NCBI GenBank assembly: GCA_025201765.1
Contig: MU623343.1
Span: 62,001 to 126,000, forward strand
Direction of reading: 5' to 3'
DNA from: Daldinia sp. FL1419
Lineage: Eukaryota > Ascomycota > Sordariomycetes > Xylariales > Hypoxylaceae
DNA length: 64,000 nucleotides
In this document: one piece after another, positions 1 through 11,684 of the stretch
Layout: each line of letters opens with the position of its first letter
Position numbering within the stretch: position 1 is the stretch's first letter
Notes under the pieces: model-generated
Databases searched by the model: none
Told to the model about the DNA's origin: nothing
Seen by the model: only the letters and a program-made list of their open reading frames with translations
Program-made: the position numbers and the translations under genes

Positions 1-2266
1 AGGTGTACCTCTTCACAGCGATGGAAAGCGACGCGCCGGCGCTGGTGTCTCCAAGGCCCGATCTGTCCCTGGTCCATCCAAATCTTCAATTGCTATTGAT
101 ACCTCAACCTTAAGTGAACAAATTGAAGCTAGTAGTGAAGGTGCCTTCGACGTTGAACACGCTGCCATGTTAGTGGCGGATCTCCATCACAAAGCTATGA
201 TGCGCGACAATGGAAGCCCGTACGAATCTGGCCCCTCAATGGCGTACACCCCGAACAGCGCTCCCGTAATGGACCCCGCCGTCTCTTACCCTACCAGCGC
301 CGTCCCTTTACCGCACAGCGTACCTTGGGATTCGTTTGTTCCTCAACCAACAATAGATTCCAAGGCCCAGTCTGCCGCATCAAATACGTCAGGTTCTTTC
401 GAATCGCAACAGCCATTTGCTAATGTGAGTTCCATCGAGGTCCAACCCAACTTTTCGCCATCATCCCCTGGTCGCAGCTATAACAGCTATATCTCTACGT
501 CACAGTCTGTAACGGACTCGCCATCGCTAAGCACCGGCCCAGCGGCCTTCAGCATACCAAATGCGCCCCCTCTTGTGAATACATCCACTAACCCGCCTCA
601 GACCTCGGGTGGATTTAACGTTCCTCGGGTGAACAGCGACGAAGAGCGAAATATAATTTTAGATAATATTCGAGCGAACGATATCGAACACGCCATTCCC
701 GAAGGTTTCCGTCTTCCGAACCTATCTTCCCTGAATCGTTATCTATCAACTTATTTCACACTTTTCCACCATCATCTCCCGTTCTTACATCCTGCGTCGT
801 TCAATATTACTCAGGTGTCTCCTGCCTTACTGCTTGCAGTGTTATCAATTGGTGCGCTGTACGCTTTTGACCAAGACCAGGCCTACATGTGCCATATTGG
901 TTCCAAGGTTTTGGTCAACCAGTTCTTGCAGAACAAGGAGAACTTCAGCTCCCGAAAGTGTCCGCTCTGGACGATGCAGAGCTCGCTTCTGAACATGATC
1001 TTCGCCAGCTGGAGTGGAGACCCGAAGGGGTTAGAGTGGGCCTGTTCCATAAAGAGTCTTCTAGCTAATATGGTAGCTGGTAATCGTTATGAGTTGAAAC
1101 TTAGGCAAGACAGTCGTGAGGGTGCACAGCCAAAGCGTGACGAGTGGATCGAGGATGAAGGTTGTCGGCGCACGTACTATGCTGTCTACATCTTTTTCGG
1201 GTTACTCACTCTAACGTACAATCACACTCCTGCCATCAGTTTCAACGAGTTTGAGGACCTCCAACTTCCTTCTCAAGAAGCGCTTTGGAACTCTAAAGTC
1301 ACTGACGAAGCTGCTTGGCAAGAACAGTTAAAAGCGTCGCCTGCAGTTACTTTTATGGTTGCTCACGAGAACCTTTTCCAGGGTGTGATGTTAAAATATA
1401 GCGCCTTCGCAACGCGTGTTATGATCAACGCATTGTTCCTCGAAGTCTGGTATCATAAGCGTAGCCCTGAGGCTCTTCAAGATGTGGTGACTGAGTATAA
1501 GCTCCGAATGGCTCTAGAGACGTGGGAGAAATCCCTAGATCTCTGCGAGCCCGAAGCCGACACGGTCCCGCTCAGTGCGCCTCACAAGGGACATCCCCTA
1601 ATCTTCAATGCCAAGGCGATGTATCGCAATGCCCGTGCCCGCCTAGAAGTCGACTTAAAGACAGTTCAAGAAGCGCTCCGGTACCATGATCACTACGAAG
1701 TAGCCGCCGCTATGTCGAATGCACGCGATAGGGTAAAGCGCTCCAGCGAGATGATTAAGGTAATCGACGAGTGTTATAACTGCATCGAAACTGCTGTTCG
1801 TCAGGGTGTGCGCTGGGTTGCGCGAACCTCGCCCACTAACTGGAGCATCGAACACCCTCTATGTGGCATGGATCTCATGATCACCCTCACTTTGTGGCTA
1901 TATCGTCTGGAACATGATGAAGAAGCCGCATCTGAGGAGGAAATGGCCATGTACCTAAAGGTCAGGAGTCTCTTTGACAAGGACGCAGAGGGAGCTATGA
2001 ACTCGCAGCAGCTAAGCTCTACTGTGGCTCATCTGTGGGGTTCCATGCTCGACGAAGTAGTCGTTTGGGGGTAAGTCATTTCGCGGGTATCCCATAATTT
2101 GATAAAGAGACTAACTTTGTTTTACAGTATTACTCGACTCATGGGCGAGGCTTTCCGTCTTCACTCTCAAGCACTTGTCGGCTACGTGGATGATGTTGAG
2201 GCATCATCCAACGTCTCGACGCCCTCTATGATATCTCAAGGGGGCGATGAGGAGAGTGTGTATTAG
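1..2266 (+). CDS. Fungal-specific transcription factor, 3' portion (5' truncated by the window)
   Basis: This is the C-terminal part of a nuclear transcription factor with a fungal-specific transcription factor domain (PF04082 type). The frame is open from base 2 with no initiator, and the first ATG at 167 lies inside the protein, so the DNA-binding domain is upstream of the window. Exons are <1..2070 and 2128..2266. The 57-bp intron has donor GTAAGT, a CTAAC branch site and acceptor TTTACAG; splicing restores a frame ending ESVY-stop. A low-complexity Pro/Ser-rich region is followed by a helical domain starting near FRLPNLSSLNRYLSTYF. The CRRTYYAVYIFFG segment and the following PAISFNEFEDLQLP match the middle-homology pattern. 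A basic, Ser-rich stretch at the very start (GKRRAGAGVSKARS) could be the linker after a zinc finger. C2H2 or Zn2Cys6 cannot be decided from this window. Confidence 0.88.
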
Positions 2267-4073
2267 AAATTATCATGAGATCCACGATTTTCCTTTATAT
2301 GTTTTGTCTACTAATCCGGGGCGGTGTGGGAGAAGTGTACGCGTCTTATACCTTCTACGTTCGTGCCTTTCTGCTAGTGTCTTGTTTTTGTCAACTTCTG
2401 AGGTTCTGGACAGGCGTGGGGGTGTTGTGTTTCTGGGACTCGTTTGTCTTTCCGATAAGTGTTTGCATCCGACATCTGCATCTGACGTTAATGGTCTAAA
2501 TGGGGGGCCCGGTTGGGAAAGGCTCTCGTGATGACCTAGCGGGAAAAGGGGGAGGGGAAACCTCAGCGCGACGCGCGCAATATAATGTGTGATGCAGTTG
2601 GCTGGCTGGACCATTGAAGATATCTTCCTTTCCCCTCTGTTCTATTAGCTACGGCACTCTTATTCTTTTTTTAATGCTGCTGCTACTTTTTTTCTCATTA
2701 TTTCTGCCTGTTGTCGTCAGATACCTTGTTCTACATACCGGCCGTTCTCTGTTCGATGCTCTCCTTGCGCAATCGTCTACTTTTATTTTCTTTTTGGTTT
2801 CATTTCAATGTTCTTTTCGTTTTCATTTCCGACTTTTATCTCACTTGTTTTTTGTTTTTGGTTTGTTTGTTTTTTTCAACTTTCCTAAGAAATCGAGTTA
2901 TGTTAATAGAGCTGGCAAACCGAGTATCTCAGGATGGAAACTTGAGCCTGGCAAATCGGAAAGCACCGGCGCGTACACAGATTGAATTAATCACCTTTTT
3001 TCGGGTTTGATTGGAAGTGGTTCTCGTCGGATTATAGATAAACTACACACGCGTCAGATATTCAATATATCACTTCTCACCAACAATTTCGGATATTTGG
3101 ATGTCACACTATTGTTATTACCGATTACCGTATCATTTATTATCAGTGACAAGTTATTAGGTAGTAGAAAATAAAACGGAGATGCTTACCCTATCACCCT
3201 ATCACATCCATCACAAATGATCTGAAGCAAGCAATGGACCGATATGTAAGCCATGTATGGACGCCACTGCGCCCTCCTTTTTCCTATCTACGCTGCACGT
3301 ACCCGAGTCCTTGTTGGTGCCTTCTTTCTCTTATGCTACTTACCTAGGTACCTACCTAGGTAGGTAGGTACATAGGTATGCAACCTCCTGATAGTGGACT
3401 CGGAACTTAAGTCAAATTTTAGATGCAGGTGCAGCCCCTTATTGTATTACTTAGGTACACTTGCCTACCTACATTATATAGATAGGTAAATACCCAGGTA
3501 CATGTAGTGAGTGTACTACATTCCATACACGTTGGATATCACCGAGGGAAAGCCCCTTGCATTAAAGAAGTGTACGAAGGTACGAGTTAATCTATCCTTC
3601 ACGACCGAGATGCTCCTACCTAGCCCTTTTTTTTTTTCCTTGCCTACCTAGCAGCCTAGGTACAAGGTCCAATGCACCTGAAGCGCGCGAGTCCATGATT
3701 ACCTACATGTATCCTTTGCTCATGGTCCCTGCCAACAACGGCAGGATGTTATCGTCTTCAGAAGGCGTTACTCGCTTATTTTAAAACAAATGACATGTAT
3801 GATATGTACTTACGTGAGGTATTCGTGGATGGGGTTGTCACTTATTCGCTTGGCTTAGCCTATTGCCTCACTTGAAGCTGGAAAGTCTTTGTCTACTGCA
3901 TACACACATATACTCGGTTTTCTTTTTGAATCGCTCCTTTACTTGAAGTTTGCTGCATGCGAGGTTATCCGGAATTTTTTCTCCCTCGATACCCGCCCCG
4001 GCGCTCTGATCGGTCGGTGGCTTTCCAAATTGTGCTCCTTTAATTCCAAGTACGTGTGAGAATAATTTGGTAC
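2267..4073. other. Intergenic region, T-rich, with TAGG microsatellite
   Basis: No gene is recognised. The first 700 bp downstream of the transcription factor are T-rich, like a fungal 3' UTR. A CCTAGG-centred TAGG/CCTA repeat lies at about 3341-3380, with smaller copies near 3451-3500 and 3648-3663. The last few hundred bases are the likely promoter of the GH16 gene. Short open frames here show no family resemblance. Confidence 0.6.
3341..3380. repeat. TAGG/CCTA microsatellite with CCTAGG palindromes
   Basis: TACCTAGGTACCTACCTAGG followed by further TAGG units. This is the clearest of a dispersed set that occurs only between genes in this window. Confidence 0.85.
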
Positions 4074-5262
4074 ATGATGGCGTCTCTCCATATACTAGCC
4101 CTGGTGCTCGTCTTCTTCAAGCTTGTCCTAGCAGACTGTGAATGCGGATACTCGATAATAACGCCTTCCGACGACAAGCGATACGTATTCACCGATATAC
4201 TAGAAAGCGATTTTATACACTTAGATATCGCGGATAGAACTCAGGAGTACGGGGATTATGGCTGGATTCCGCAGGAGTTTGACATGTCGAGCGCGGTCGC
4301 GCGAGGTCCGTACGGGGAGTCGTTTACGTCGGAGAATGTGATTTCGAATAATATTGCCGACGAACAAATATTCAGCGGGCCTGGGGCTAAGGGTGGTGAT
4401 GCTGGGTTGAAGCTTGTGGTTGGGAGCGAGATCAAAAATGGCATGGTTCCTTGTTCCGATGTCTCTACGACGGATGTTCATTATTATCATGGGACCTTCA
4501 GAGCGGGTATCAAGGTCACCGACGTGCCAGGAACTTGTAGTGCTTTCTTCTGGGTAAGTAATTATTTCAATGCGATTAATAGCTTTTCTAAAAACTATGC
4601 ATTTTATAGACTTACTAATTCTGTCTTATATTAACTAGTACATGAATGATACCCAAGAAATCGACATAGAGTTCCTATCGTCGGAGTTCAACAAGAGCAA
4701 TAATACGTTTCCAGTAAATCTCGTCTTGCAGTCCGAAGAGTCGAAGAACAACGGGTTCGACGCTTCCAAGACAGGAGACTTCAAGAAAATCAATTTACCA
4801 TTTGATCCCACGACGGACTTCCACGAATATCGAATCGACTTCTTACCTGAAAGAGTGCTCTTCTACGCAGACGCCCAACTCCTCACCGAGATGAACGGGA
4901 CCGGCGTGCCGTCCACTCCCGGGAACCTACAAGTGTCGCATTGGAGTAATGGGAACATGGAATGGTCGCAAGGGCCGCCGAAAGCAAATGCCACGACTAC
5001 CGTCAGTTATGTGAAGGCTTACTTCAACTCGTCGCTGGAATCGAGACAGACCGATTACAGGTTACGGTGTAAAGACCCGTCGGCTCCGATGGCCGTTTGT
5101 GCGGTTCCCGATAGAAACACGACATACTTCTTCGGCAACGTCGTGGGCATGACGCCGAACCAGACGACGTATCACGAGAATAACGGAAGGCGGGCAAGAA
5201 TATGGCGACCTCTCCCTTTTGCGGCAGCTATGGCTGCGAGTGCTTGGGTGGTTAGTCTATAA
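4074..5262 (+). CDS. GH16 family beta-glucanase/transglycosidase, secreted and probably GPI-anchored
   Basis: Glycoside hydrolase family 16 enzymes cleave or transfer beta-1,3/1,4-glucans, and GPI-bearing fungal members remodel the cell wall. Exons are 4074..4553 and 4639..5262, giving 367 aa. The 85-bp phase-0 intron has donor GTAAGT and ends TTAACTAG. Start: the first ATG is at 4074 (MMASLHILALVLVFFKLVLA), which gives a clear signal peptide; the next ATG at 4077 would also serve. The mature protein begins with the Cys-containing DCECGY. The catalytic ExDxE motif is EIDIE at residues 167-171, just after the splice junction, followed by the strand-rich FHEYRIDFLPERVLFYADAQ. Several N-glycosylation sequons (NNT, NGT, NAT, NSS, NTT, NQT) are present. 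The C-terminal hydrophobic tail (LPFAAAMAASAWVVSL) suggests a GPI signal. Subfamily assignment is not attempted. Confidence 0.9.
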
Positions 5263-8218
5263 AGCAGGAGTTTCTATCGGACGTCTCTCTTTAGACCGGC
5301 GTTGCGGCACAGTGTAGAGGAAACCCGGTGCACGATGTGAAATGATGACGGAGGTTCGGATAAACATATCCTAGCATTTTTGATTACGGCGCAGGTCTGT
5401 TGAGCTAGCACTTCTAGTTGTATGATACTTTTACCTCATCTTTTCGAGTCTACGCGAGGGACGAGTCTTCTAGGTTCGTCTGGCGTCGAGGCTCGAGTTT
5501 ACCTGTATATATCTTCTTTTATGATGTTAATTAAGATATTTATATATGCCGCGCAGGGTTGCACGTATTTTCTACTTGACTTACCCGAGACTTATACACC
5601 TAGGTTAAGATTTAATAATCAAGGGACTCTACGTGATTATTTCCCAAGACTTTTTACGCGCATGTAGAATTCAATCATGTGTCTGAAGTGCAACGTTGCT
5701 AACTCAGCCAATACACATAAAACTCCTACGAAGTTTCACAAGCCAGAAGAAAAGAGAGAAAGGTGAAAAACCCCCGAAGCTAATTCTTCATATTTTTGAG
5801 GGGCTTTGAAAAAAAGAAAACAGAAAAGAAAATGATGTGTCTCACTTTGCGCCCCTCCCTGGAGAACATCTCGTGACGCGCGGTGGATGTGTGCAACCGA
5901 CGGACGGGAGGAACCTAACTCGACGATCGCAACACAGGGAGGGTAGCCTGGGGGGATTCTGCCTGGTGACACGGCGTTTAGACTTGATAATAATTCCAAC
6001 TCCAAACCCCAGGTTCGATGAATAAATACCTATATAGGTACCCAGGTAGGCAGGTTAAGGCTAGGGAGGTAGGTGGCTAGAGGGGGTGGTGGTGGTGGTG
6101 GTGGTGGTGGTTGTTGTTGTTGTCCCCCCCCCTCTTCGCTAATTTCGAGGCAGCGGTTGCACAAGTCACTTGAGCTGGGGGAATGCGGAGATGCCTAGGC
6201 AATCTATGTAATGGGTAAAGTACCTATAATCAGGGGATGGAGATGGGGATGGGGATTCGAAGTATCATGCTAGAGGGTATAGTGAACCGGAGTTCGCGTG
6301 TTAGCGTCTTGACATTGATGTTTGGTGTAAGTTAGGTAGGTAGTTATACAATCTATTAGTATAGCGATAGCAGGTTTAGCGCATGTGGAGGAAAGTCTGG
6401 AGAAAAGTAGCGGTAGGCAAGTAGGCTAGGACGCTAGCTGGTGTTTAAAGTTCAAGACTGCATCGAGGGGGTCCAGTCACATTGTGCGATGCCCCTCTCC
6501 ACCTGCCTGATCGGGGTTGTCTTTTCCACACCCCTTTTTTGCAGCATGTGGTCATGCTTGGAGGCAATGTTTAGGTAGGTAGCTACATGCGTTATGTAGA
6601 TGACGGAGGGGTCTTGAGGGGAGAGGGCCTCGAATGAGGTTGGTGGTAATGGATGGGGCTAGTTTTAGCTTCGCAGACAGTTCGGAGACTTGGATCGATC
6701 GGATGGGGGATCTTGGAGAAGTTAGCTTGTTTTCGGCTTTTCTCGAATTAAGCCGATCCAATTATACGCTGGATATATCTGTAAGTCAAGCGTGAAGACT
6801 TTTGAAGCTTGTGATAATTCGTGTTGATCTTTTAGTTGACGGAAATGTGTAGGTACGATTGTCAAGTATCAATACGGCAAAATCCCCTGTCGATGTTTTA
6901 ATAGTCCGTTTATAATCTGCGAGCGTATAAATCTATAACTGCGTAGGTTAGTAGACTGACTATACGTATATACCTACGCTATACTGTTGCGCTTCAAATA
7001 ACCGTCAGATGCTAATGCAACGTCTATTAGTTACCTAGCCATAACCTTAATTATTTATGCGACAAACATCCGCATTTCTCTTACATCGGCCGGCCACGGC
7101 CCGACCACTTCCCACCACCACGGCGCATTCATGTCGTCTGCCGCCCGGCCTTCTCCTTTGGCTGTAACCTCCGAGACATCAACGCGCGTGTTCACACGTC
7201 TATAATTGGTAAAGGCATTTATTGGTTCCGTAGGATGAAACAATCTCATCTAGCCTCGCAATTAAAGCCCTACCCTACAATACGCAATACATAGGTCGAT
7301 GACATAGCCCAAACCATAAAAGATTTTCATCGTGTATGAGACGTCATACCTCATGTTCCACAGTCGTCTTTATTTTTTATTTTTTTTTGCCCTGGTTATT
7401 CCGGTTTTCGTATCTCTTTACCATGTTAGATCTGTTACTGTTGCTTATGCCTTCGTCACCCGGCTATACCTGGATAACTGGATAACACACATGCTATCGT
7501 GAAGACCTGTTGCTTTCGGTATCCTACCCTCTCATATATTCTTCTCTCCCATGTGCTCCGTCATACACCAAATGAGTGGCTTGAGGAGGCTGTGAAAATA
7601 CTGCGGCCTTATTTGAAATTTCCCTAACCATGGTTCGAATCATATATCACATGAAGTTCGTCACATCGACGACACATGATGCCACTCCCTCTCCTTAGAG
7701 CTTGGTTAGATTTCCAAGGAATTTCCTAAGCAAAGCCCTTTCTCTACGGTCTGCGGATCCATGGCCTATCATGGTGTTGCTTTTTCACATACTAGTCTAC
7801 AGGACTGGATATCAAATGATCGTGGGCTCAGCTCACAAGCCCGGCTGTAGGGAGACATCAACTGAACGGCAGGTTCTCATCTTACGTATGCGATAATCGC
7901 CCCCGTATGCTCTGTTGGCTTTCAGCTCTTTTCGTTGTTCTACCTCATCTTCTATTGATGGTCACAAGTTGCCCCCTCTAACAAGGAATCCCGAGCACAT
8001 GCACGCGAACTCTACCCATAAACTTGGAGGTCCTCGAAGACTGCTATACTTGTAATTCTATATCTAAGGCTCATCTTATATTTAAGACCAGAGAACTCCC
8101 GCATGTCCCCGGAAGGCTGAATGCCAATCTTATGTGTCCATCGGCCGAATTTAGCTTGGCGTTGACTTACTTACGTTTATAACTATACATGCTCTAATAG
8201 ACTAGGAGATCCAGCAAG
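5263..8218. other. Intergenic region with GGT/GTT microsatellite
   Basis: About 3 kb without a recognisable gene. It holds TAGG/CCTA repeats near 6026-6080, a (GGT)n-(TTG)n tract followed by a C-run at about 6082-6130, and another TAGG cluster near 6328-6345. The short frames at 5422-5667 and 7702-7896 have no domain or family likeness. The last few hundred bases are the presumed promoter of the GH64 gene. Confidence 0.55.
6082..6130. repeat. (GGT)n/(TTG)n microsatellite ending in a C-run
   Basis: About nine GGT units, then four GTT units, then eight to ten C. Simple slippage repeat in an intergenic region. Confidence 0.9.
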
Positions 8219-9639
8219 ATGACGAACCCCACGACCGCGATAGCCATCAAGAACAACACGGGCTCGTCCCAAGCATACGCATACATCACCGGCCTGGACC
8301 TGAACAACAACAACGTTCCGCTGTTCATCCAAGCCGACGGCAAGACTGTGTACCGGCCGTCTTCCCCTTCCGCACCTCAGTCCGTCCTCGAAGCCGATGT
8401 TTCCATTCCACTCGGCGAGCCCGGTGCCTCAACCGCTGTCACGATACCCCAAATCGCTGGTGGTCGTATCTGGTTCAGCACGGGCTCCAAGCTCACATTC
8501 CTCCTAAACCCGGGCCCGGCTGTCGTCGAGCCTAGCGTGACCAACGATGCGGACCCCAACTACAACATCACCTGGGGATTCTGCGAGTTCACGTACAACA
8601 CAGAGCAGCTCTTCGTCAACATCAGCTATGTGGACTTCGTGGGCCCGTTACCCATCGCCCTTGAGCTCCGCAACACGGCGGGTAACGTTCAGACCGTCCA
8701 GGGCTTGCCTGCGGGAGGTCTAGACACAGTTGCCGACAAGCTAACGCAGCAAAACGCCGCGGACGGCGCGGGATGGGATAAGTTAATCGTCAAGGGATCC
8801 GACGGGAAGATCTTACGCGCGCTAAGCCCGAACAGCGGCCGCGTAGCCGACGCGAACTTGTTCCAAGGATACTACGACGACTACGTGAACAAAGTATGGG
8901 AAAAATACGCCTCAACGGACCTAACCGTCAACACGCAAGCCTCGTGGGGAGATGTAACGGGGCGTGTGCAAGGCGACCTGCTCACATTCGACAAAGTGGG
9001 AACGTTCGCGAAGCCGAGTGCGGGAGACATATTTAGCTGCTCGACCGGGCCATTTGGTAACTATCCCGAGGATACGAGGGACGAGATGGGCGCGTTGGGC
9101 GCGAGGATTGCGGCGGCGCTGAATCGCTCCACGTTGTTGGATGATGCGAAGCAGCCGGATGGGGAGAAGATTGATAGTTATTATAAGACAAACCCGACGA
9201 ATCACTATGCGAGAATTGTATGTTGTCTCTACCTAGGTTTCCTTTTCCTCCTGGTTTGGAACATACCTCATCACGATTATCCCTATCCCCCTTTTTATTT
9301 TCTATAACTACCTCAGGTCACGGGAACGCAAGAAACCACTAAACTAACACTCGCCAGACCCACGAAGTCAACCTCGACGGCCGCGGCTATGCCTTCCCCT
9401 ACGACGACGTCGTGCCCTCCGGGGACGCGGGTCCAGACCAAGCCGGCACCGTCTTCGACGCCAACCCGGAGCTTCTAACGGTCACCGTGGGCGGCCCAGC
9501 TTCGGGCTCAAACGGCCCTTCGAACGGTGGCAAGAAGGAGAAGGACGACGGGAAGACTAAGACTCCCAGTACGCCTAGCTGGTTGAGTAAGTTGAAGAGT
9601 CTGCTGAGCGCGTTGAAGAAGGCGCTGCATATTAAGTAG
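8219..9639 (+). CDS. GH64 beta-1,3-glucanase (thaumatin-like fold) with cationic C-terminal helix
   Basis: Family 64 glycoside hydrolases cleave beta-1,3-glucan, releasing laminari-oligosaccharides. Exons are 8219..9217 and 9358..9639, giving 426 aa. The 140-bp phase-0 intron has donor GTATGT, a CTAAC site and acceptor CCAG; an earlier AG at 9315-9316 would break the frame. Family hallmarks are GRIWFSTGSKLTFLLNPGP, WGFCEFTYN and NISYVDFVGPLPIALEL. E123 in FCEFT and D139 in YVDF are 16 residues apart, the spacing of the catalytic Glu/Asp pair described for the Streptomyces matensis enzyme (Glu154/Asp170). There is no N-terminal signal peptide, so the protein may be cytosolic or leave by another route. 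The C-terminus adds a Gly/Ser/Lys linker and an amphipathic Lys/Leu helix (residues about 408-426) outside the usual domain. Confidence 0.9.
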
Positions 9640-10694
9640 GGGAGTCGTAGATACCCGGTTGATGTGGATTTTCTCTCGCTCGTTGTAAACTCTTTGGCTT
9701 TGGGCTCGCTCGCCCCGGCGTTAGGGAGGAGGGCATTTGCTTATTCACCGGCATGGTTATAGGAATTACCTATGGGCTAGGACCGGTCGTTTTCTTCCCT
9801 TCGTCCTTCGTTTACTTCCTGGTTGGTTCTTGCATATGAGCATCTTGAGGATGTGTTGCTTTTAGTCCTCTTATACCCTGTCGCTTTACTACCCTCGTTG
9901 GATTGGTTTTTAGAGCTTTGTTTGATTATGGATGTGGATAGGGGGTCGGCGGATTGGTGGTGCTACCTACTCATCATACTCGAGGCAGGGCCGAGTGGCC
10001 CTTAATTATCGCCGCTACATATTTGTATATAGTCACCTTGTCGGCGCTCACCGTGTATATAGTCTACCCTGCATTAACTTATTCCGTATAACTCGTCGCT
10101 TATCTATCATTGCGTGGTGTATGAGCTACTATTGTTTTATGCTTCTGGATATTATTGAGGTTATGGGTTTTACTGCTTTCTTTAATATTGAATGATCACG
10201 GTTAAGAAGCAGCTTGGCTAATATACCTGCTAATTTATATGAACTATAGCCCTATAGACTATGTTCTAGTATTGACGATGGCCTATGAGTAGGTAGGTAC
10301 TTAAAATAGCAAGTCTACCAACGAGTAACTTCTAATTGATTAATACGGAATAAATTACAGGCAGTAGTATGCGATGTGGACGATCTATAATCTCTGAGAG
10401 GGTAGACGAAAATGTAGTATACAAAATTGCATTTTACTTATATAGCATTCACATCTTACACAGTATAATTTACTCAACTAGCAGTAGTAATAATATTATA
10501 TCGTATTAAATCATAATAGGTACCTAGGTAGGTTACTGATACAGCAATACACCCGCCTCGAAGCTCAAGTCGCTCGGATTAGACGACAACCCACTTCCAT
10601 ACCTGCGCCGTCTTCCTTACCCAGGCAAGCCTCATAGGTGCCCCAAATCGTAGATCGTCATTATCATAAAGACCCCATCCCGCGACGACCGCAC
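9640..10694. other. Intergenic region between convergent genes
   Basis: Convergent 3' ends of the GH64 gene (+) and the hydrophilic-protein gene (-). The sequence is T-rich and then AT-rich, with a TAGGTACCTAGGTAGG repeat at about 10518-10533. No gene is seen; the small frames at 9823-10195 look like chance. Confidence 0.5.
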
Positions 10695-11684
10695 TTAGTG
10701 TCGGTGCAACTTATTCTTGATCTTCTGCCCGATGCTCTTCTTGTCCTTCTTGTCGCTAGACTCCGACGCGTCGTCCCCTCCGCCTTCCCCGCCGTTGGGG
10801 TGGATGCCTTTCTCTTCTAGCAGACCTGGGTTCTTGTTAGTCCCCCCTAGTTCGGACTATGCGTGTAAGCAATGACGCAGTTGGTGGACTTACGATCAGC
10901 TTCCCTGCCGGCGCCCGGTTTCGTGGCGTCAAAGTCGCCGCCGTCGGCTTGTAGGCCGCTGCTCTTGACGTACTGCTCGCCGGTGCCCTCGCCGGTACTC
11001 TTCGCATTCGGGCCATCTTGGTCTTCGTCCTCGTTTACGCCTCCACTGCTCTTGCCTCCGCTCTCGCCAGGCGTGTCTTCACCTGGGAGTGGCTTGCTCT
11101 CGTCCTTATCTATTTTGCCCGCATCGCCTCCGTGCTCCCGGGCTACTTCGTCGAGCGGCTTCGGGCCAGGGCCGTCTAGCTTTTGAGCCTCATTCGGACC
11201 ATCCTCGGCGTCATTAACGTCCGTGGGCGCTGACTTGGGGTTCGTCTTAGGGTCCTCTGGGCTGCGCACGTCGTTCTGACCCTTGGTTGTGTCGTTGGGC
11301 GTGCTCTTGGACTTGAGCTCCGTCGATGGGTTGTCTGGTGTGTCCTTAGCACTTTTTGCAGTGCCCGTCTCCTTGGCGAATTGGGCATCTTGCGTATGCT
11401 CGGACGCTCCGTTAGTCTCGCCGTTTGTTTGTCCATTGGTGTGACCGTTGGCATCTGCCTTGGCGGCTTGGACTTCAGGGTCTTCTATTTAAGAAGAACG
11501 TGTTAGTCGATATCTTATATCTTGTTGGGCCTGGGAAGGAGAGTTTACCAATGTTACCGGCGTCGTATGGTTCTCCCCTAGAGGTGTCGCCGGTCTGGCC
11601 GGAGACGGGTTCTGGGCCGTTTTGCTTATTCTCACCCCACACAGCCTTGACAGCTGCAGAAGCTACATTGTTTACGGTCTCCAT
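10695..11684 (-). CDS. Conserved hydrophilic, intrinsically disordered fungal protein
   Basis: Exons on the minus strand are 11684..11549, 11484..10894 and 10825..10695, giving 285 aa. The 64-bp intron (donor GTAAAC, acceptor AATAG) and the 68-bp intron (donor GTAAGT, CTAAC, acceptor CCCAG) are both phase 1. The protein starts METVNNVASAAVKAVWGE, followed by a motif with PVSGQTGDTSRGEPYDAGN that resembles short proteins widespread in Pezizomycotina. The middle is very rich in Asn, Gly, Thr, Lys, Asp, Glu and Pro and has no hydrophobic core. It ends with a basic patch, SIGQKIKNKLHRH. There is no signal peptide or membrane segment. Function is unknown. The composition recalls stress-protective hydrophilins, but that is inference from composition and from a CRE-type site upstream. 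Confidence 0.75.

Noticed and set aside
2614..3010. Leu/Phe-rich open frames downstream of the transcription factor
   Set aside because: They arise from a T-rich 3' flank and overlap in two frames, with no domain or codon pattern.
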